Positions 59,871-64,000 of a stretch of 64,000 nt of DNA are shown in pieces. The stretch is from Micropterix aruncella (Eukaryota; Arthropoda; Insecta; Lepidoptera; Micropterigidae): assembly GCA_944548615.1 (NCBI GenBank), contig OX155980.1:43031166-43095165 (forward strand). Reading direction: 5' to 3'. A program made the translations under genes and the position numbers. Under the pieces are notes generated by a model. The model saw nothing but the letters and a program-made list of their open reading frames with translations, was not told the origin of the DNA and searched no databases. The first letter of the stretch is position 1. Every line of letters begins with the position of its first letter.

Positions 59871-60411
59871 CTCATTAGAGATGCGCCCTCGTTCTTTTAA
59901 CGATAAATGGATTAAAATAGTTCCATATAAATAAGGGAGAAAATTATCTTCATTTTGATATTTGTAGAAAACTGTGTAGAAAACTATCTTCATTTTGATA
60001 TTTAACATTCATAAAAAAAATAAAAGCAAAAGTTGTTTTATAGTTAATCGTCCCAATGTATATTATTTATCCTATCCTTTTAGTATTGATATTGAAAGTA
60101 GTTCAGTTGTCATGAAACGTGAGTTACTCAAAACAAACGCAGCTTATTTCGTGTCCAGAAACAGGCTAATTGGTCCAGTTGGGGAATTCATCTAGAATGA
60201 TCGAATATATTGTGTTCATGTTTTCCTTATTGCTTAGGTAACTAATTAAAATTTATGTCTGTACGATTGCACTGATAACTAACAATCCGAATTAAACAAA
60301 AAAAAATAATGTTAGGGGAAAATGAATGTGAGGTCGAATTGTAATCCGATAATTGACCACACGCTAATATATCTACTTAGTTAAGAACTTAAAGAGTAAC
60401 GATTGTTTCAG
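59871..60411 (+). other. nwk: Intron of the nwk-like gene, right part
   Basis: AT-rich intron sequence ending at the acceptor ATTGTTTCAG (60411). The phrase AACTATCTTCATTTTGATAT occurs twice near 59945-60000. Nothing else was recognised. Confidence 0.5.
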
Positions 60412-60754
60412 GAAGGAGAACCGCTCGAGGAAGAACTGACGCCGGAAAGCCTAAGTCCGGTGGCCTCTCCGCCGCCAACTGCACCACCGGCTGGACCTCC
60501 GCTGTCGCCGCCGCTGTCTCTTACAGCCACCGACACCCCGGACACTCCTACATCGAGTGCGCCACCGACTTCGCTGCCCCCGTCTCTTCCGCCTGCTGCT
60601 CCTGGTCTTCCACCAGCCTCTGCGCCACCCGTCGCTCCTCCGCTTGTAGTTCAGAGCCCAACGGACGAACTAAACAACGACGATGACGCTGTAACCGAGC
60701 CTGCTCCCGCGCCCACCATGTCGACTCCTAAATCTGACGTCAACCTGGCGAACG
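60412..60754 (+). CDS. nwk: Exon: proline-rich tail of the nwk-like protein
   Basis: The exon has 343 nt, starts in phase 0 after TTGTTTCAG and ends N-G|GTAAAA, leaving one base of a split codon. It encodes an acidic start (EGEPLEEELTPESLSP), a long Pro/Ala/Ser/Thr-rich stretch with repeated PPxxPP motifs suited to SH3 or WW binding, and a final acidic-to-neutral part ending TPKSDVNLAN. Codon use is GC-rich, unlike the flanking AT-rich introns, which supports a conserved host exon. The frame reads on past the donor for 58 codons, but those look like intron. Confidence 0.75.
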
Positions 60755-61831
60755 GTAAAATTCGTTTATTTACTGCTGTAGCATCACTATCCGACGAACG
60801 GCTTCTTGCTTGCTCACAATACATCACCGCGCCGCTCGATCGGTCATCATTTCTTCCTAGTCACACTGGTGTCTCCTTCGTAAAGTCTTCTTCCTGTAGG
60901 AGCTATCTTAAGTTTATTGAGAGGATTTGATCATATGGTACCTTTACAATGGCTCAAGCACATTATACACCCACTTTTTAAAATGATTGTGGGCTGGTTC
61001 AAAAGTTGCCGAAGTTCCTTTTTAAGCGCATACTGTCATGTACTGTAATCCACTCTAATTGCGCCGAAGATCCTACCCCAAACTAGAAGTTGGGGCAGGA
61101 TCTTTCGCGAAACTAGAAGTTGGTTGATTTTTTCCCTTTACTGTTCACGATTCACAGCTACAATTTGACTTTATTAATATATAGCAAATGTTCATTGTGT
61201 ATGTGTGGATAACAGCTTAAAGTCAACAGATAATGATTTATTTATGATCTGTCAACACATGAACATCTCCATGCGTTCAGGATTCCAGTGGACTGTTAAT
61301 TTACTTGATGCTTACATATTTGAATGTGCCCGTTAGCTGGAAGTTCAAATTGTCAACTGTAAAGTTTTGTTTTGCACACTTTTTCGATTGCCGACTTCTT
61401 CTTTTATATATGACAGTTGTTCCTGGATTATTTTACTACTAGTCATTAGCACGCACATTCGGTCTTCAAGGAAACTGATACTCGCTAATTTGTTATGGTG
61501 GTCAGCATAGTTCAAAATACCACCCTTCATATCGAAGTGAACCTAGCTCAATTACAACGTACCCATAAATACGAGTTATTCGGAAGATTACTGGAGCTAC
61601 TGATATGTTTGTTGGCATTCAAAAAATTTGTAGGTACACCGAAGGGAGCTTAGATTTCATGACTTCTGAAAAAGTTCGAAACGAATTTGTACTGCAAAGA
61701 ATAGGGAATTCGAAGATCTCACGTAGATTTAATGAAAATGGGAATACTACAGCTACTTTATGACCACTTTTACAAATTATTATTCATCGATACAGTCTAG
61801 ATCCGAGAGGCCTGGCATATTTAGGCCCAAA
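60755..61831 (+). other. nwk: Intron of the nwk-like gene, before the hairpin
   Basis: Includes a short direct repeat (GATCCTACCCCAAACTAGAAGTTGG echoed by GGATCTTTCGCGAAACTAGAAGTTGG near 61070-61125). From about 61690 it carries a block also present at 63325-63510. No coding segment recognised. Confidence 0.5.
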
Positions 61832-62007
61832 ATCTCGATAGGAATGTTGAAGTATCACGAAGCTGAAATATTTGTTCGTATAACAAGCCTTCTTTTCTTT
61901 GGAGGAAGAACTATTGATGCGGCTATAGTTCTTCCTCCAAAGAAAAGAAGGCTTGTTATACGAACAAATATTTCAGCTTCATGATACTTCAACGTTCCTA
62001 TCGAGAT
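61832..62007. repeat. Near-perfect 83-bp inverted repeat (hairpin)
   Basis: Left arm 61832-61914, loop 61915-61924, right arm 61925-62007. Only two mismatches were noticed in 83 positions. It lies in the intron, and its right arm ends 57 nt before the next exon. Part of the arm sequence recurs once, as a single copy, near 63511-63577, so the hairpin probably arose by inverted duplication of a repeat fragment. Confidence 0.92.
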
Positions 62008-62064
62008 ATTGAAATGGGCTCTTACGGGTTAGGTAAGCACCGAATTATAACTCTAAAATTTCAG

Positions 62065-62201
62065 GCAAACCGCTGGGCATTAGCGCCGGGAAAGCACCAG
62101 CGGAAAAAAAGATTGTCGAAAAAGATGGTCATCAAGATGATTCGTCCGCTAAATCTGCCAGAACGGTTGCTCGACAGGCCAATGCACAGGCAAATGCACA
62201 G
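62065..62201 (+). CDS. nwk: Exon: charged segment of the nwk-like protein
   Basis: The exon has 137 nt, acceptor AAAATTTCAG and donor CAG|GTAAGT. Its two first bases complete the Gly codon split at 60754, after which it reads KPLGISAGKAPAEKKIVEKD and ends QANAQANAQ. It enters with two bases of a codon and leaves in phase 0, consistent with the preceding and following exons. The composition is hydrophilic and lysine/alanine-rich, and it probably belongs to the disordered tail. No domain recognised. Confidence 0.7.
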
Positions 62202-62373
62202 GTAAGTGAAGCAGTAAAAATGAACGGGTCCTAAAATAATATGCTATAATGACTTTTCGCAGTAAGCCTAGTAGAAAAAGTTTTTTTTTTCAATTTTAAT
62301 AAATGCAGAATTTTATCTACAGCACGTAGTGACGTAAAGCTCAAAGTAAATTAAAAGGTGGATTCATTTTCAG

Positions 62374-62427
62374 CTTCCAATACGCCACTTACGCGACGAG
62401 ACTGCGATCGGACCGCACCATTTGTAA
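62374..62427 (+). CDS. nwk: Probable terminal coding exon of the nwk-like protein
   Basis: After the acceptor TTCATTTTCAG, 17 codons in phase 0 read LPIRHLRDETAIGPHHL and end at TAA (62425-62427). The 3' untranslated region would follow and contain the G tract at 62515. An alternative is that GTAATA at 62424 is a donor and the exon continues elsewhere, but that site is weak. Confidence 0.5.
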   Translation, partial: LPIRHLRDETAIGPHHL

Positions 62428-62514
62428 TATACATAGTTTATATGGGTAAATGCTGCATAGAATCACACTCACGCTACGTGTCGTCACAACAAATAACGCT
62501 GATTGGATTGAGTT

Positions 62515-62579
62515 GGGGGGGGGGGGGGGGGGGGGGAGGGGGGGGGGGGGGAGAGGGGGAGGGGGGAGAGGGGGGAAGG
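62515..62579. repeat. G-rich tract, about 65 bp
   Basis: Nearly pure G with a few A interruptions on the plus strand, 88 bp after the putative stop of the nwk-like frame. It would allow stable G-quadruplexes in DNA, and in the transcript if it is in the 3' untranslated region. Such runs are error-prone in sequencing. Confidence 0.9.
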
Positions 62580-63030
62580 TGTTAGATTAACGGGGCCGTT
62601 TTTATACCGACAATATTCATTTGAAAAATCTCAAAACCAAGTCAAAATAAGCAAGAGTCTTTGTTACTAAAAGTAGATTATGGTGGACCAAACTTTTTTC
62701 CGCAGTACAAGAAAGTCAAAATTTGTAAATTTAAGAAGGAAAGAAGAATTTAAATTCTGCCAAAAAATAGATACAGCGCGTACAGGACTGCCGGATATTT
62801 TGTTTCGAGAGGTGGTTCTGTACATCAAACTAAACACAAAAGTAGTATGTGTTAAATGTTTGTTCACAGTTTGTTCACAAGAAAATATACTACTCAAAAG
62901 ATAAAATATTCTAGGTTGGAAAATATTTTTTCTCGATAACTAACGCATAAACATAGTGGTGAGAGGAGGACTAACGCATAGTGGCAAGAGAAAACTTCCT
63001 CTCAATACCTAAGGAGCTTATGGACAAAGC
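62580..63030. other. Non-coding, possible 3' untranslated or intergenic
   Basis: Two overlapping frames on opposite strands show no family resemblance. No polyadenylation site can be chosen with confidence. Confidence 0.35.
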
Positions 63031-63033
63031 CCT

Positions 63034-63310
63034 TAAGACTGGTGCCAGGCCAAGGGTCTGTCTGCTAATCCAAGCAAGACCAAGGCCATGATATTCACTA
63101 GAAAATACAAACCCGAACCCTTTGAATGTCTCAAGCTCTGTGATAAGGAGATAGAATACGCAACAGTAGTCACATACCTTGAAGTATATCAGATTTAGAC
63201 CCAAAGCTTAATTGGAAGCACCACCTCGAGCGCAAGAGTACAATTTTCTGTGCCTCCATGTGAACGTGCAAAAGAGCCATAGGAAAACCTGGATGTTCAA
63301 ATCTAGGGTT
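63034..63310 (+). pseudogene. RT fragment of a non-LTR element (5' piece)
   Basis: The frame reads DWCQAKGLSANPSKTKAMIF then TRKYK, followed by EIEYATVVTYLEV. After a frameshift near 63195 it reads LDPKLNWKHHLERKSTIFCA and CKRAIGKTWMF. This is the region after the RT catalytic motif ('W....gL..Np.KTk.m.Ft', 'YLGv.lD.kL.Wk.Hl'). It is broken by at least one frameshift and an in-frame TGA. Confidence 0.65.
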
Positions 63311-63324
63311 AGGTCTTTGTCTGC

Positions 63325-63590
63325 AAGGAATAGGGAATTCGAACATCTCACGTATAATAAATGCAAATGGGAATACTGCAGCTACTTTATGACCACGTTT
63401 ATAAATAATTATCCATCGATAAAGTCCAGATCCGAGAGGCCTAGTAGACGTAGAATTTCTTGGCTGAAGAATCTGAGACTTTGAGAGAATTCTTTATTCA
63501 AGGATAGCCGCATCAATAGTTCTTCCTACAAAGAGAAGAAGGCTTTTAATACGAACAAATAATTCAGCTTCGTGAGCTCAATTCAGGTGG
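63325..63590 (+). repeat. Insertion related to the intron hairpin region
   Basis: GAATAGGGAATTCGAA through to ATTCAGCTTCGTGAG matches 61695-62000 piecewise, but as a single arm. It separates the two RT pieces of the LINE fragment. A minor protein-like stretch (RRRISWLKNLR) resembles a LINE tail seen in other families. Confidence 0.55.
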
Positions 63591-63602
63591 TTAAATCTAG
63601 AT

Positions 63603-63953
63603 TTGACCGCCTTATGGCTCTACAGGGCAGTATTGCTGCCTAGACTAACCTATGCTGCAATAGTCTGGTGGTCCAGGTGGAAAAAACGAGATAAAAAACA
63701 TGCTGAAAAGCCTTCAAGTTACCTGAGGGCTGCAACTGGTGTTATGAAAACCACCTCAACGGAGGGATTAGAGGTGGAACTCTGCTGCCCGCCTCTATAC
63801 AAGCTCATAATTTACTTCGCCAGACTTACAGCATACAGACTGGAGTGTTTGTACAAGAACAAGCGAGGAGGGCTTAATCATCCTGAACTAAACCTACTCC
63901 ACAAAAGCCCATTCACCCTGACTCAGAATCGACTACTAAAAAAATGTTGGTAG
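63603..63953 (+). pseudogene. RT thumb and tail fragment of a non-LTR element (3' piece)
   Basis: The frame reads LWLYRAVLLPRLTYAAIVWW, then LRAATGVMKTTSTEGLEVEL and YFARLTAYRLECLY. This is the LINE segment 'WxYxavvxPxLtYgxxvWW...itGaxxtTpTxaLe...Ppl...i..xA..ayRL'. It follows on from 63034-63310. TAG ends it near 63953, and the window ends shortly after. Confidence 0.7.
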
Positions 63954-64000
63954 AGAAGTCCTATTAAATCCTAAGATTGGAAGAATCCGCATTGGCTCCA

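Noticed and set aside
60755..60930. Extension of the proline-rich exon past 60754
   Set aside because: The frame stays open, but a GTAAAA donor at 60755 joins in phase with the exon at 62065, and composition changes to intron-like after the donor.

Overview
The window is a repeat-dominated stretch of arthropod nuclear DNA. It is most likely from an insect, and a moth or butterfly is my best guess; that last step is inference. The evidence is AT-rich sequence, GT-AG exon structure, several non-LTR retrotransposon families (jockey-like, CR1-like and an R1-clade fragment, R1 being an arthropod lineage), a BEL/Pao LTR element and a hAT element. There are no bacterial operons, no rRNA or tRNA genes that I recognise, and no CRISPR array.

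Layout. 1-4430: five copies of a ~588-bp hairpin-bearing non-autonomous element around a fossil reverse-transcriptase piece. 4430-8240: non-coding, with a ~138-bp tandem duplication and a more GC-rich block of unknown nature. 8247-10907: a complete hAT DNA transposon with a perfect 8-bp target duplication and a transposase frame broken by two in-frame stops. 11750-17260: a graveyard of LINE fragments on both strands, plus a long (TA)n tract. 18200-56300: an array of related modules with a period of about 4.6-4.7 kb once later insertions are removed. It is interrupted by a 5'-truncated LINE (23710-24350), a LINE whose (TA)n-rich 3' end holds a large foldback element (26248-30060), a young full-length BEL/Pao retrotransposon (31178-40091) and another hairpin element (42483-43064). 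56750-62427: the only convincing host gene, four plus-strand exons encoding the end of the second SH3 domain and the proline-rich tail of an FCHSD/Nervous wreck-like protein. One of its introns contains an antisense jockey-like element with an open 673-codon reverse-transcriptase frame. 62515-64000: a long G tract and another LINE fragment.

How the parts fit. The Nervous wreck-like exons join in compatible phases, and the first one begins in the middle of an SH3 domain, so earlier exons lie upstream. No other exon of that gene was recognised, so the module array and all the insertions probably sit in one very large intron or beyond the gene's 5' side. The transposable elements act on their own behalf: the BEL/Pao element has a complete Gag-Pol frame and near-identical LTRs, the hAT copy is dead but recent, and most LINE pieces are old. 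The least explained feature is the module array. Its units are diverged copies of a smaller ancestral unit, and one exon-like start with a following GTGAGT is preserved in several copies.
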